Source of the DNA: JASBZA01 sp964392065
Lineage (GTDB): Bacteria; Bacillota; Clostridia; Saccharofermentanales; Fastidiosipilaceae
Assembly (NCBI GenBank): GCA_964392065.1
Contig: CAYMOG010000002.1
Location: 1-64,000, forward strand
Direction: 5' to 3'
DNA length: 64,000 bases
The notes beneath the pieces are model-generated. The model had not been told where the DNA came from. It searched no databases and saw only the letters and a program-made list of their open reading frames with translations. The position numbers were made by a program, and so were the translations under genes. Each line of letters opens with the position of its first letter. Position 1 is the first letter of the stretch. Of this stretch, positions 17,418 through 26,060 are shown piece by piece.

Positions 17418-17762
17418 TTATATTTCCGCCAAAAGCTGCTCAATAGTCTTATTAGCTTCTGTAGTGTTATTCTCCGCAAGTAAACGTTTGATTTCCTCTA
17501 GACCGTTTCTAAGCGTTTGTCTTGAACGGCTTAACCCTAGCTCTTCTTCAAAATGTTCAAGATGATTGGCCGCACGTGTAATACTAGCGTGTACTGCTTG
17601 GCGGCTTATGGAAAAATACTCAGCTATTTCGGCCAAAGACCAGTCTTCATTCAAATAAAGACTTAAACTATGACGATACTTATCTGTCAAGAGTCCTCCG
17701 TAGAGATCAAGTAAAGCGATTAGCCAGAGCTTATAGTCGATAGCATTAATATTTTTTTCCAT
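17418..17762 (-). CDS. ylxM: SRP-associated helix-turn-helix protein YlxM
   Basis: Small sigma-like HTH protein (about 114 residues from the ATG at 17762) of the YlxM/p13 family, which binds the SRP complex in streptococci. The HTH is WSLAEIAEYFSISRQAVHAS near residue 45. The C-terminal part is charged and helical. The frame is open upstream to 17819, but the promoter at 17770-17797 predicts transcription starting at or one or two bases before the ATG at 17762. No Shine-Dalgarno is present, so the mRNA would be leaderless. It is the first gene of ylxM-ffh-rpsP-khpA-rimM-trmD. Confidence 0.88.
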   Translation of the reverse strand: MEKNINAIDYKLWLIALLDLYGGLLTDKYRHSLSLYLNEDWSLAEIAEYFSISRQAVHASITRAANHLEHFEEELGLSRSRQTLRNGLEEIKRLLAENNTTEANKTIEQLLAEI

Positions 17763-17769
17763 AGGAAAC

Positions 17770-17797
17770 ATTATACAAGTAAATCCCAAGCTGTCAA
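17770..17797 (-). promoter_or_regulatory. Promoter of ylxM-ffh
   Basis: Minus strand: TTGACA, 16-bp spacer, TATAAT. The -35 box forms part of the perfect inverted repeat at 17789-17816. The predicted start (about 17763) touches the ylxM start codon. Confidence 0.75.
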
Positions 17798-17816
17798 GTG
17801 TTTTTGCTTGACAGCT
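17789..17816. repeat. Perfect 10-bp inverted repeat overlapping the ylxM -35 box
   Basis: AGCTGTCAAG, 8-base spacer, CTTGACAGCT, 19 bases after the ftsY stop. It could be an operator, or a hairpin marking the end of ftsY transcripts. A T-tract is missing, so it is not a standard terminator. Confidence 0.7.
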
Positions 17817-17834
17817 CACAGATTAATTAAACAC

Positions 17835-18776
17835 TCATTTCTCTTTGGCCAGCTTCTCTAATTCTTCATTAGGTAGTAATGAATCGACGAAGTAATCCGC
17901 ATTGAAATCTTGTAAGTCTTCTGCTTTCTCGCCTAAACCTGCAAACAAGATAGGCACTTGGCTCTGGTCGGCCACTGCAACAGCAATCCCGCCTTTGGCA
18001 TTACCGTCTAACTTGGTGATGACTAAACCCGAAACTTGAGCGACTTCTGTAAAGGTTTGGGTTTGGAGAATAGCATTTTGTCCCGAGGTCGCATCAATCA
18101 CAAGCAGCGTTTCAAGTCTCGCATCTCCCGCTTCCCGAGCAATGATACGGCTAATTTTTCCTAGTTCATCCATAAGGTTTTTCTTATTATGTAATCTTCC
18201 AGCTGTATCAATAATTAATAGGTCACTACGTCTAGACTTGGCTGCTTGGATACTATCGTATACGACTGCAGCAGGATCCTTACCACCTTCTTGTTTAATA
18301 AGTGGAGTATGCGTTCTTTGGGCCCAAACTTCTAATTGTTCAATAGCGGCAGCTCGGAATGTATCGGCAGCACATAAAATAACTTTCTTACCTTCCGAAG
18401 TATAGCGTAGGGCTAGTTTCCCAGCGGTCGTGGTTTTTCCTGTACCGTTTACGCCTACTAGCATAATTATATTTAAGCGATTATCTTCTAATTTAAGAAT
18501 AGGACTTTCGCCTAGAATTTTTCGCATATCTGATTTTAGTGTGGACAATACGAAAGCACTGGATCGGTTGCCTTGGACACGCATTTTCTCCCTTAAGCTT
18601 TCCATCAATTTATCGACTGTGTTGGCACCTAAATCCGCTTGAATGAGTACCATTTCTAATTCTTCTAATTCTTCCTCATCGAAAAAACCTAAGCGTGCGC
18701 CTATATTATTCACTTGATCCATGAGAAAATTTCTTGTTTTAGTTAAACCTTGTTTGAACTTATCAAATATAGCCAT
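17835..18776 (-). CDS. ftsY: SRP receptor GTPase FtsY
   Basis: Membrane-associated receptor for Ffh. The 313 residues are an NG-domain protein with only a short N-terminal region instead of the long acidic A domain of enterics, as is usual in Firmicutes. GTPase motifs are VGVNGTGKTTTAGKLA near residue 107, AADTFRAAA, DTAGR, TKLDG and GLGE. Two bases separate it from the smc stop, and GGAG precedes the ATG. rnc-smc-ftsY is a conserved cluster. Confidence 0.97.
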   Translation of the reverse strand: MAIFDKFKQGLTKTRNFLMDQVNNIGARLGFFDEEELEELEMVLIQADLGANTVDKLMESLREKMRVQGNRSSAFVLSTLKSDMRKILGESPILKLEDNRLNIIMLVGVNGTGKTTTAGKLALRYTSEGKKVILCAADTFRAAAIEQLEVWAQRTHTPLIKQEGGKDPAAVVYDSIQAAKSRRSDLLIIDTAGRLHNKKNLMDELGKISRIIAREAGDARLETLLVIDATSGQNAILQTQTFTEVAQVSGLVITKLDGNAKGGIAVAVADQSQVPILFAGLGEKAEDLQDFNADYFVDSLLPNEELEKLAKEK

Positions 18777-18778
18777 AG

Positions 18779-21700
18779 TTATGCTCCTTCATCTAATTTT
18801 ACGGATATGATACTTGATACACCGCGCTCTTGCATGGTGACTCCATAAATCATTCTAGCTGCCTCCATAGTACCACGTCTATGGGTAACTAAAATATACT
18901 GTGTATCTTCAGCGTTTTTATTTATGTATTCGGTGAAGCGGAAAACATTCGCTTCATCGAGGGCCGCCTCTACTTCGTCTAGGACGCAAAATGGTGATGG
19001 GTTTAATTGTTGTATTGCAAATAGTAAAGCAATAGCCGTTAAGCAACGTTCACCTCCTGATAAAGCCAGCATATTCTGCAAGCGTTTCCCTGGAGGTGAG
19101 ACTTTGATATCAATATTACTGTTTAGAATATCACTATGATCATCTAGAACGAGTTCCGCTTCCCCACCGCCGAACAGATCTTTAAATACTTTTGAGAATT
19201 GTTCATTAATAAATGTAAAAGACGATGAAAATTGCTCCTTCATCCCCTGTACGATATCGTTAATTACAATTTCCAAATCTTTTTGGGCTTGTAGAATATC
19301 CGTTCTTTGTTGATCTAAAAATAAGAACCGCTCATTTATCTCTTTGCTTTCTTCAATTGCTTGGACATTGACATTACCCAGATCCTTAATTTCTTGACGT
19401 AGTTTCTTCACTTGTGCCCTACTCTCAGAAGCATGGATAGCTTCATTAAACCAAGTATCCTTATTGGCAAATGTTTGTGCATAGTCTTCCCAAAGTCTGG
19501 AGCGAAGCTCCATAAGCGTATTTCCAGTATTCTCTAGACGTTGTTCTAATCGCCCTTGCTCTACTCCAAGTTTGCTCAAATAGCCACTAATCGTGTTCAT
19601 TTCTTCGCTGCTACGTTCGAGGCTTAAGTTACTGGATTCTTGACGGGCTTTGGCCTCCGTAATTTTCTCACGGGTATCTTGTACACGGGATTGGAGTCTA
19701 TCGTAAGCATTGTCATCGTCATGAAGTAGAGAAAGTAAGTCCTTGGCTTTCGCTTCATCTTGTATTAAGTCTTGTGCGCGTTGTGTAGATTCTTCTTCAA
19801 CTTGTTTTATCTCGTTTTGGACGCGCTCAAGAATCTTGCGCTCGGCATCTTGCCTTTCCATATGCTTAGCGAGTTTCTCACGTAACCCATAGCGCTCTTC
19901 TCCTTGCTCTTCTAGAGTGGATTCTTCGGCCGCTATCAGCGCTTGTGTTTTATTTAATTCTTCTTTTGCTTGAGAAATACGCTTGAGTAAGTCCTCTTCT
20001 CTAGCATTGTATTCCAGAATTTGTTTTTCTTGTTCAGCCAGTTCTTTATCCATACGGTTTTTATCGGCTTGGTTTTGTTCCATTTGACTGGATAAGCGAT
20101 AGCGATTTTGTTCATATTGATCAATATGCGATTCCAGCAATAATTCTTCTCTACTTATTTGATAGACTTGCATTGTGAGGTCTGCTAAGCGTTGCTCGAC
20201 GTCGACTTCTTGTGTTTGCAAAATACTAATTTCTTCTTGTAGAGCCTGACCTTCAGCGTTTGTTGTCATAATCTTATTCGAAATATCTTCTAGGACTCTC
20301 TTGCGGCTTAAGATACCGCTTGTATTTTGTTTCTTCGAGCCACCAGACATAGATCCACCAGGATTAAGAAGATCACCATCTAATGAGCAAATGCGCACAC
20401 GAAAGCCAATGGTTTTAGCCATTTTAAGGGCTAATTCCAGATTCTGTGCAACGACTGTTCTACCTAGAGCATATTCCGCTGCATCTCTTACTTCCTCAGG
20501 AAATTTTACCAGCTCATGGGCTAGACCTAGGTAACCTGGCATATGGTGAATTTGCTTTAATAAATTATCCGGAGGGAAGTTCCCCTGTACTTGCGTCAAT
20601 GGTAAGAATGTCGCTCTACCCCAACGATTCTTCTTCAGCGTTTCAATTAAGTCCCTTGCGACTTCTTCTCTACGAACCACGATATGTTGCGCAGTGCCAC
20701 CAAGTATACTCTCTATAGCCGTTTCAAATTCTCTAGGCACTTCTAATAAATCGGCCATAGGACCTAGGACATCTTCGGGCTTGCTTCTCGAAAATTCCAT
20801 AATATTTTTAACAGAATAACTATAACCCTCGTAAGATTCTTGTAAATCTTCTTGAGTTTTCTTCTGATACTCTAAGTTGGCCAAAGCGCCAGCCTTTTCT
20901 TGTAAAACTTGCTTTTTCTCAGCTAATTTTAGGCGTAAACTTTCGCGCTCTCTCTCTAGTGTTTGATTTTCAATTTCTAATTTTTCACGAGTAGATTTCT
21001 TATCCTCTAAATCCAGTCTTAATGATTGGGCATTATTATCTTCTTGGTTAAGTTCTTCATCTACATGAATAAGCTCTTTTTCTAACATGTTCAGGTGGGA
21101 ACGTAAAACTTCTCTATTCGTTTCCTCCCTCTGAATCTGTTGTCTAATATCTTGGAGCTTCGTTTCGCTCGTTTGTAAATCTGAAGTAAGATCTCCTTGT
21201 CGCAGCAGTCTATCGGCTCGAGCTTGCTGTTTTACGTGTACCGCTTCTTCTATTGTTGCCAGTTCCTTCTCTAGCTGACGGATACTTTCTTGGGTAGCTA
21301 AGTCTTGTTCTTGCTTCTCTTCAGCTTCTTTTTGTAATCTAAGTAAGCGTGCTTCTAGTTCTTGATTTTGCTCTTCATAGCGCAGTCTACGGTTCTCCAT
21401 ATGAGCCAACTCTTGCGTGGCCAAAGCCTTTCGCTGCTCATAATTAGTAAGTTCCTCCCTTGCTTCATCCTCTTCTTTTTGGAGAAGTTCTAGGGTTTGT
21501 GCTATAGTTTGCAATTTTTCTCGATTCTCTGCAGAACGCTTCATAATTTCTTGCTTTTGCCAATTAGCATCTTCGATATTTTTGTTTAAGGATTCTTCAT
21601 CGGCAATGAAACGTTTTTGTTCCTTTTCTTTTTGGTCGATATCATAGTATAGCAAGGCTAAATCAATTGCTTTTAATTCCTCATGAAGTTCTAGAAAACG

Positions 21701-22339
21701 CTTAGCTTTCTTGGCCTGTCTTTCGAGAGGTGCTTTTTGCTTCTCAATTTCTCCTAGGATGTCATTTACACGTATAAGATTTTGCTCTGTATGGGCAAGT
21801 TTTTTACCAGCTTCTTCCTTACGAATCTTATATTTTGTGATTCCAGATGCTTCGTCAATCATCTTTCTACGAAGCTCAGCCTTGCCACTTAAGACATCGT
21901 CGACTCGTCCTTGGCCAATCATGGAGTATCCATCACGGCCAATGCCTGTATCTAAAAACATCTCTGTAATATCTTTTAGTCGACATTTACTATCATTGAT
22001 TAGATATTCACTTTCGCCTGAACGGTATATCCTACGACTGACACGAATTTCTTCGTAGTCTACGGCTAAAGCATAATCGGAGTTGTCCATAGTTAAGGTG
22101 ACTTCCGCATAAGATAGCGCTCTCCTCGAGCTAGTGCCTGCAAAAATAAGCTCTTCCATCTTATTTGAACGCAATGTCTTCACGGATTGCTCACCCAATA
22201 CCCAACGGATAGCATCTGTAATATTTGATTTCCCACTACCATTGGGCCCAACAATTGCTGTGACGCCTTCATGGAATTGGATAACGGTCTTCTCAGGAAA
22301 CGATTTAAATCCTTGAAGTGTAAGAGATTTTAATTTCAT
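18779..22339 (-). CDS. smc: Chromosome segregation/condensation ATPase SMC
   Basis: The 1186-residue SMC protein that, with ScpA and ScpB, compacts and resolves the chromosome. Walker A is GPNGSGKSN at residues 31-39, followed by the Q-loop region. A long coiled coil rich in Glu, Lys and Gln spans about 165-500. The hinge is around 515-665 (GPMADLLEVP to GGSMSGGS), the return coil about 670-1030, and the C-terminal ATPase has the signature LALSGGERC (Cys where Ala is commoner) and Walker B FCVLDEVEAALD. Five bases separate it from rnc. Confidence 0.97.
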   Translation of the reverse strand: MKLKSLTLQGFKSFPEKTVIQFHEGVTAIVGPNGSGKSNITDAIRWVLGEQSVKTLRSNKMEELIFAGTSSRRALSYAEVTLTMDNSDYALAVDYEEIRVSRRIYRSGESEYLINDSKCRLKDITEMFLDTGIGRDGYSMIGQGRVDDVLSGKAELRRKMIDEASGITKYKIRKEEAGKKLAHTEQNLIRVNDILGEIEKQKAPLERQAKKAKRFLELHEELKAIDLALLYYDIDQKEKEQKRFIADEESLNKNIEDANWQKQEIMKRSAENREKLQTIAQTLELLQKEEDEAREELTNYEQRKALATQELAHMENRRLRYEEQNQELEARLLRLQKEAEEKQEQDLATQESIRQLEKELATIEEAVHVKQQARADRLLRQGDLTSDLQTSETKLQDIRQQIQREETNREVLRSHLNMLEKELIHVDEELNQEDNNAQSLRLDLEDKKSTREKLEIENQTLERERESLRLKLAEKKQVLQEKAGALANLEYQKKTQEDLQESYEGYSYSVKNIMEFSRSKPEDVLGPMADLLEVPREFETAIESILGGTAQHIVVRREEVARDLIETLKKNRWGRATFLPLTQVQGNFPPDNLLKQIHHMPGYLGLAHELVKFPEEVRDAAEYALGRTVVAQNLELALKMAKTIGFRVRICSLDGDLLNPGGSMSGGSKKQNTSGILSRKRVLEDISNKIMTTNAEGQALQEEISILQTQEVDVEQRLADLTMQVYQISREELLLESHIDQYEQNRYRLSSQMEQNQADKNRMDKELAEQEKQILEYNAREEDLLKRISQAKEELNKTQALIAAEESTLEEQGEERYGLREKLAKHMERQDAERKILERVQNEIKQVEEESTQRAQDLIQDEAKAKDLLSLLHDDDNAYDRLQSRVQDTREKITEAKARQESSNLSLERSSEEMNTISGYLSKLGVEQGRLEQRLENTGNTLMELRSRLWEDYAQTFANKDTWFNEAIHASESRAQVKKLRQEIKDLGNVNVQAIEESKEINERFLFLDQQRTDILQAQKDLEIVINDIVQGMKEQFSSSFTFINEQFSKVFKDLFGGGEAELVLDDHSDILNSNIDIKVSPPGKRLQNMLALSGGERCLTAIALLFAIQQLNPSPFCVLDEVEAALDEANVFRFTEYINKNAEDTQYILVTHRRGTMEAARMIYGVTMQERGVSSIISVKLDEGA

Positions 22340-22344
22340 GTGTT

Positions 22345-23067
22345 TTATCCTCTTCCTCCTAAATTTGTAGAATTGGTATAGGTTTCCAAGAATAATTGTG
22401 ATGCACCTTGCTCGGCGATACGTTTACTTTTCGCTTTATAACTAGGATACAAAACCTCTTTATATTTCAGGGCTACGGTAAATCTTCTATCGTGTGGAGG
22501 ACCAGAAGTTTCCAAAACAACGAAGTCTACTTGAGGTTTATCTTCGTAGCGTTGTAGAAGTTCGAAGACTTGGCTCTTATAGTCGTAAATGACTTGACCC
22601 TCAAGTGCTTGGGCCACAATTTTAGAAAAATGTTTCGTAATAAACGTACTTACCTCATCGAAACTACTATCTAAATAAATGGCTCCTATTAGAGCTTCCA
22701 TACAATCTTCGGCATTGGAATGTTTCTTACGTCCACCTGTTTTCTCCTCACCTTGGCCAAGTCGCATAAATTGGGGTAAAAGCAGTTTATGAGCCATTTG
22801 GGCAAGGGTTTCTCGTCTTACAACTAGGGATCTCGTCTTGGTCATCTTACCTTCACTAAGATTTCCAAAGTCGAACAATATTTTCGAAATAACAGCAGAC
22901 AAGATACTGTCGCCTAAGAATTCTAGACGTTCATTATCCTCTATGCTATTATCCTCAACTTCATAGGCAAAAGTGGAGTGGGTTAAGGCTTGTTTTAGCA
23001 AGGCTTTGTTATTAAACGTGTATTCCAATTTCTCTTCTAATAAGGATAAATCAACCGTTTCAGACAT
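22345..23067 (-). CDS. rnc: Ribonuclease III
   Basis: Double-strand-specific endoribonuclease that processes rRNA precursors and structured RNAs. From the ATG at 23067 it has about 240 residues: the catalytic domain with NERLEFLGDSIL near residue 48 and DCMEALIGAIYLD near 120, and a C-terminal dsRNA-binding domain (YKSQVFELLQRY onward). The frame is open upstream to 23148, but those 27 hydrophobic residues are not typical of the family. AGAGAAGAG precedes the chosen ATG. Confidence 0.95.
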   Translation of the reverse strand: MSETVDLSLLEEKLEYTFNNKALLKQALTHSTFAYEVEDNSIEDNERLEFLGDSILSAVISKILFDFGNLSEGKMTKTRSLVVRRETLAQMAHKLLLPQFMRLGQGEEKTGGRKKHSNAEDCMEALIGAIYLDSSFDEVSTFITKHFSKIVAQALEGQVIYDYKSQVFELLQRYEDKPQVDFVVLETSGPPHDRRFTVALKYKEVLYPSYKAKSKRIAEQGASQLFLETYTNSTNLGGRG

Positions 23068-23121
23068 CGTTCTCTTCTCTCTTTTTTCAATACCTTGTAT
23101 TTTAACATTGAACTTGGAAAA

Positions 23122-23153
23122 CAAAAAGAAAAGGGCTAGCATAGCCAACCCTT
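23122..23153 (-). terminator. Intrinsic terminator after acpP
   Basis: Minus-strand hairpin GGCTA/TAGCC extended by AAG/CTT, with a small bulge, followed by a T-rich tract. It separates acpP from rnc. Confidence 0.7.
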
Positions 23154-23176
23154 CAATTCACTGTTTGAAAATGTAA

Positions 23177-23419
23177 TTATTCTACATTATCTTTAATATA
23201 GTCTACTGCATCACCAACAGTAACGATTCGTTCTGCTTCTTCATCTGGGATAGAAGTGTCAAATTCCTGTTCTAAAGCCATGATTAATTCAACAATATCC
23301 AAAGAATCAGCATTTAAGTCATCGATGAAATTAGCTTCTAGAGTAACATCATCTGGTTCAACACCAAGCTGGTCTACAAGAATGGCTTTAACCTTTGCTA
23401 GAATTTCTTCATTTGTCAT
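23177..23419 (-). CDS. acpP: Acyl carrier protein
   Basis: Carrier of growing acyl chains in fatty acid synthesis, 80 residues and strongly acidic. The phosphopantetheine attachment Ser is in LNADSLDIVELIM near residue 39. GGGAGGTGA lies ahead of the ATG. It is a single-gene unit with its own promoter and terminator, upstream of rnc as in many Firmicutes (usually with plsX and fab genes, which are absent here). Confidence 0.96.
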   Translation of the reverse strand: MTNEEILAKVKAILVDQLGVEPDDVTLEANFIDDLNADSLDIVELIMALEQEFDTSIPDEEAERIVTVGDAVDYIKDNVE

Positions 23420-23488
23420 TTGTGCTCACCTCCCTATATCTTATTGTTTACATTAAACCATGAAAGTCAATATAAACAAGTCACGAAT

Positions 23489-23517
23489 ACTTTATGTTCA
23501 AAAATTAACTTTGTCAA
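23489..23517 (-). promoter_or_regulatory. Candidate acpP promoter
   Basis: Minus strand: TTGACA, 17-bp spacer, TAAAGT (4 of 6 to consensus), giving a leader of about 60 bases. Other weaker candidates exist closer to the gene. Confidence 0.4.
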
Positions 23518-23545
23518 CTGTAAATATAAATCTTCACATTATCGC

Positions 23546-24142
23546 CTAATTATGAAGCAAATTTTTATTCTTTATGACATAATCAATGCCGGAAACTAGC
23601 GTAAGTATAACAGCAGCAAATACGAAGAGATTCGTTAAAATTGAAAATATCTGTAAGAAAACGCCTGCAGAAATAAAAGTAGAAAGAATATTCTCTAGCA
23701 TAAGCGCTAGGATTGCAATAATTTGGAATACCATCTTCAGTTTTCCAATATAGGCAGAGGCAATTACTTTACCCTGTTCTATCCCTAGCAGTCTCACACC
23801 TGTAACACTAAATTCTCTAAAAAGAATAATAATTGGTACCCAAGATGAAATGCGGTTTAATTGAACAAAAGCTGTAAAAGCAGATAGGATTAGAAGTTTA
23901 TCTGCAATAGGATCTAGAAACTTCCCTAAATTAGTGACGATATTGTTTTTTCTTGCAATGGAACCATCTAGGTGATCGGTATAAGAAGCAAGTGAAAATA
24001 TTATCAAGGCGATTATCATGCCGTAGCGTAAGGAAAAGGTATTCCATCCTGGTAAAAAACCTACCGGTAATGGGAGCATGAAAATAAGCATAAACGGAAT
24101 AAGAATTATTCTAGTTAAAGTTAATTTATTTGGTAAATTCAT
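23546..24142 (-). CDS. pgsA: CDP-diacylglycerol-glycerol-3-phosphate 3-phosphatidyltransferase
   Basis: Membrane enzyme for the committed step of phosphatidylglycerol synthesis. It uses the CDP-diacylglycerol made by CdsA (55833-56774). The 198 residues contain several hydrophobic segments and the CDP-alcohol phosphatidyltransferase signature DHLDGSIARKNN, then GKFLDPIADK, near residues 56-82. Its ATG overlaps the rimO stop as ATGA, so it is translationally coupled and lies in the recA-recX-rimO-pgsA run. Confidence 0.94.
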   Translation of the reverse strand: MNLPNKLTLTRIILIPFMLIFMLPLPVGFLPGWNTFSLRYGMIIALIIFSLASYTDHLDGSIARKNNIVTNLGKFLDPIADKLLILSAFTAFVQLNRISSWVPIIILFREFSVTGVRLLGIEQGKVIASAYIGKLKMVFQIIAILALMLENILSTFISAGVFLQIFSILTNLFVFAAVILTLVSGIDYVIKNKNLLHN

Positions 24143-25518
24143 TGAATCACTCCTGTCAATTCATAATCGTCTGTCTCTATAATATGAACATCATAATATT
24201 GACCTATGATGAGCTCCTCTTCACTTGGGTTTAAGACATAAATTTCAGGATCCACTTCAGGCACTTCATAAGCGGATCTAGCTAGATAGTATATACCATC
24301 GTCGGAGATAGAATCAATCTTTACTTCCATTGTCTGATGCAATCGTTTTTCTAAATGTTCATTAGAAATTTTGCGCTGTGCTTCCATAAGGATTTCAAAA
24401 CGTTTTTGCTTGGTTTTCTCATCTACTTGATTATCCAAATTATAGGCCTTGGTACCTTCCTCTGGACTATATGTAAAACATCCTAAGCGTTCAAATCGAA
24501 TATCTTCAATAAAAGATAATAGCTCCTGGAAATCTTTTTCTGTTTCACCAGGATATCCAACCATAACGGTTGTGCGAATAATTGCTTGAGGTAATTCTTG
24601 ACGAATGCGCATAATCTTAGATCTCAACGTAGCTTGATTATCCTTACGATTCATGCTCTGAAGTATTTCATCTGACGCATGTTGCACAGGTATATCAAAG
24701 TATGGAATAAGCTTCTTACTTCTCTTAAACACATCCATTAACTTATCCGTTAATCCTTCAGCATAGAGATATAAAACTTTTATCCACTTAAGATTAGGAA
24801 TATCCTCTAAATTATCCAACAAATCCGCAAGTTTTCTCTCTTTATAAATATCTAAACCATAGAATCCAGAATCTTGTGCGATTACTATAAGTTCGTCATA
24901 CCCTTGCTCTGTTAAATATCTTGCTTCTTGAAGAATATCTTCTAGAGGTCTCGATTGAAACGGCCCCCTTATTCCTGGAATGGCACAGAAACTACAATGG
25001 TTAGAGCATCCTTCCGCTATTTTAAGGTAAGCGTAGTGTCTTGTTGAAGGAACATGTTCGCCCCTTACATGGCCGAATACATCTTCTCTATTACGCGATT
25101 TATAGATTCTACTTAAGAACTGTTCCTCTTCATTTGCAATAGTCTCTTCGTCATAATAATTGTAAATTGCTTGGGCAATATCTTTATAATTACGTACACC
25201 TAGCAAAACATCGACTTCAGGAAGCGAAACTTGCATTTCTTCCGTATAGCGTTCAGACATACAACCTGAAGCTATGAGAAGCTCCAGATTTGCAGTATTC
25301 TTTAGCTCTGCCATCTCGAGTATTTTATCGATAGATTCTGCCTTAGCAGCATCTATAAAACCGCAGGTATTTACTATAGCTACATGGGCTTCGTCTGGAT
25401 TTCTCGTCATGTGAAAGCCTTCTTGTTTTAGATGTGAGGACATATATTCACCATCTACGAGATTTTTAGCACATCCTAAACTCACTAGATATACAGATTT
25501 ATTTAAATGTTTATTCAC
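24139..25518 (-). CDS. rimO: Ribosomal protein S12 methylthiotransferase RimO
   Basis: Radical-SAM enzyme that adds a methylthio group to an Asp of S12. The 459 residues comprise an N-terminal UPF0004 domain whose three Cys bind a second Fe-S cluster (SLGCAKNLVD, NTCGFID, ASGCMSERY), the radical-SAM motif EGCSNHCSFCAIP near residue 160, and a C-terminal TRAM domain. The SLGCAKN form is typical of RimO rather than MiaB. It starts at GTG 25518 with GGAG upstream, 2 bases after recX. Confidence 0.95.
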   Translation of the reverse strand: MNKHLNKSVYLVSLGCAKNLVDGEYMSSHLKQEGFHMTRNPDEAHVAIVNTCGFIDAAKAESIDKILEMAELKNTANLELLIASGCMSERYTEEMQVSLPEVDVLLGVRNYKDIAQAIYNYYDEETIANEEEQFLSRIYKSRNREDVFGHVRGEHVPSTRHYAYLKIAEGCSNHCSFCAIPGIRGPFQSRPLEDILQEARYLTEQGYDELIVIAQDSGFYGLDIYKERKLADLLDNLEDIPNLKWIKVLYLYAEGLTDKLMDVFKRSKKLIPYFDIPVQHASDEILQSMNRKDNQATLRSKIMRIRQELPQAIIRTTVMVGYPGETEKDFQELLSFIEDIRFERLGCFTYSPEEGTKAYNLDNQVDEKTKQKRFEILMEAQRKISNEHLEKRLHQTMEVKIDSISDDGIYYLARSAYEVPEVDPEIYVLNPSEEELIIGQYYDVHIIETDDYELTGVIQ

Positions 25519-25520
25519 TA

Positions 25521-26060
25521 TTACGCTCCATCGCCCATGAGTTCAAATAGAATATTTAGGGCTAAATCATGGTAGAAGCCACGACTACTTGCTTTGCGAA
25601 CAATCTTGGCTAGTACTTTTTGTTTATCTTCATAGTCAATAAGTTCTTGGTACTGTAAGGCCAATGGCATGACCTTGTTCTCAAGAAACTCACGACATAA
25701 GATTCTATCAGAAATATGCTCATCAAGCACGTCTTGAATAATTTCTGATCTTACACCCAGTCTATTTAATCTTTGTTGGAGAGCCATATGAGATTCAGCT
25801 TTGCCGTTCCGCCTTTCAGATAAAACGAATAGAGCTATTTTATGATCATGTAAATAATGCTCATCTTCTAGCTCAGAAATAACATTTTCGATAATGTACG
25901 GAGGGAAGTCTTGATCAAGAAGTTTTGTTCGAACCTGTCCAGAGCTTCTTACGCGCCCAGCTGCATATTGAATAGCCGCACTACGGCAAGCTTGATGTGC
26001 AAGATCTTCCTCCCGTTCCTTATCGGTTTTCTTATAAGTCTTCCAGTCCGAGGATGTCAT
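25521..26060 (-). CDS. recX: RecA regulatory protein RecX
   Basis: Modulator of RecA filaments, 179 residues made of helical repeats. The pattern is typical: AIQYAAGRVRSSGQVRTKL, then VISELEDEHYLHD, then QRLNRLGVRSEIIQDVL. It starts within the last 29 bases of recA after AGGA and should therefore be co-expressed and SOS-induced. Moderate sequence conservation is normal in this family. Position and helical pattern support the call. Confidence 0.9.
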   Translation of the reverse strand: MTSSDWKTYKKTDKEREEDLAHQACRSAAIQYAAGRVRSSGQVRTKLLDQDFPPYIIENVISELEDEHYLHDHKIALFVLSERRNGKAESHMALQQRLNRLGVRSEIIQDVLDEHISDRILCREFLENKVMPLALQYQELIDYEDKQKVLAKIVRKASSRGFYHDLALNILFELMGDGA

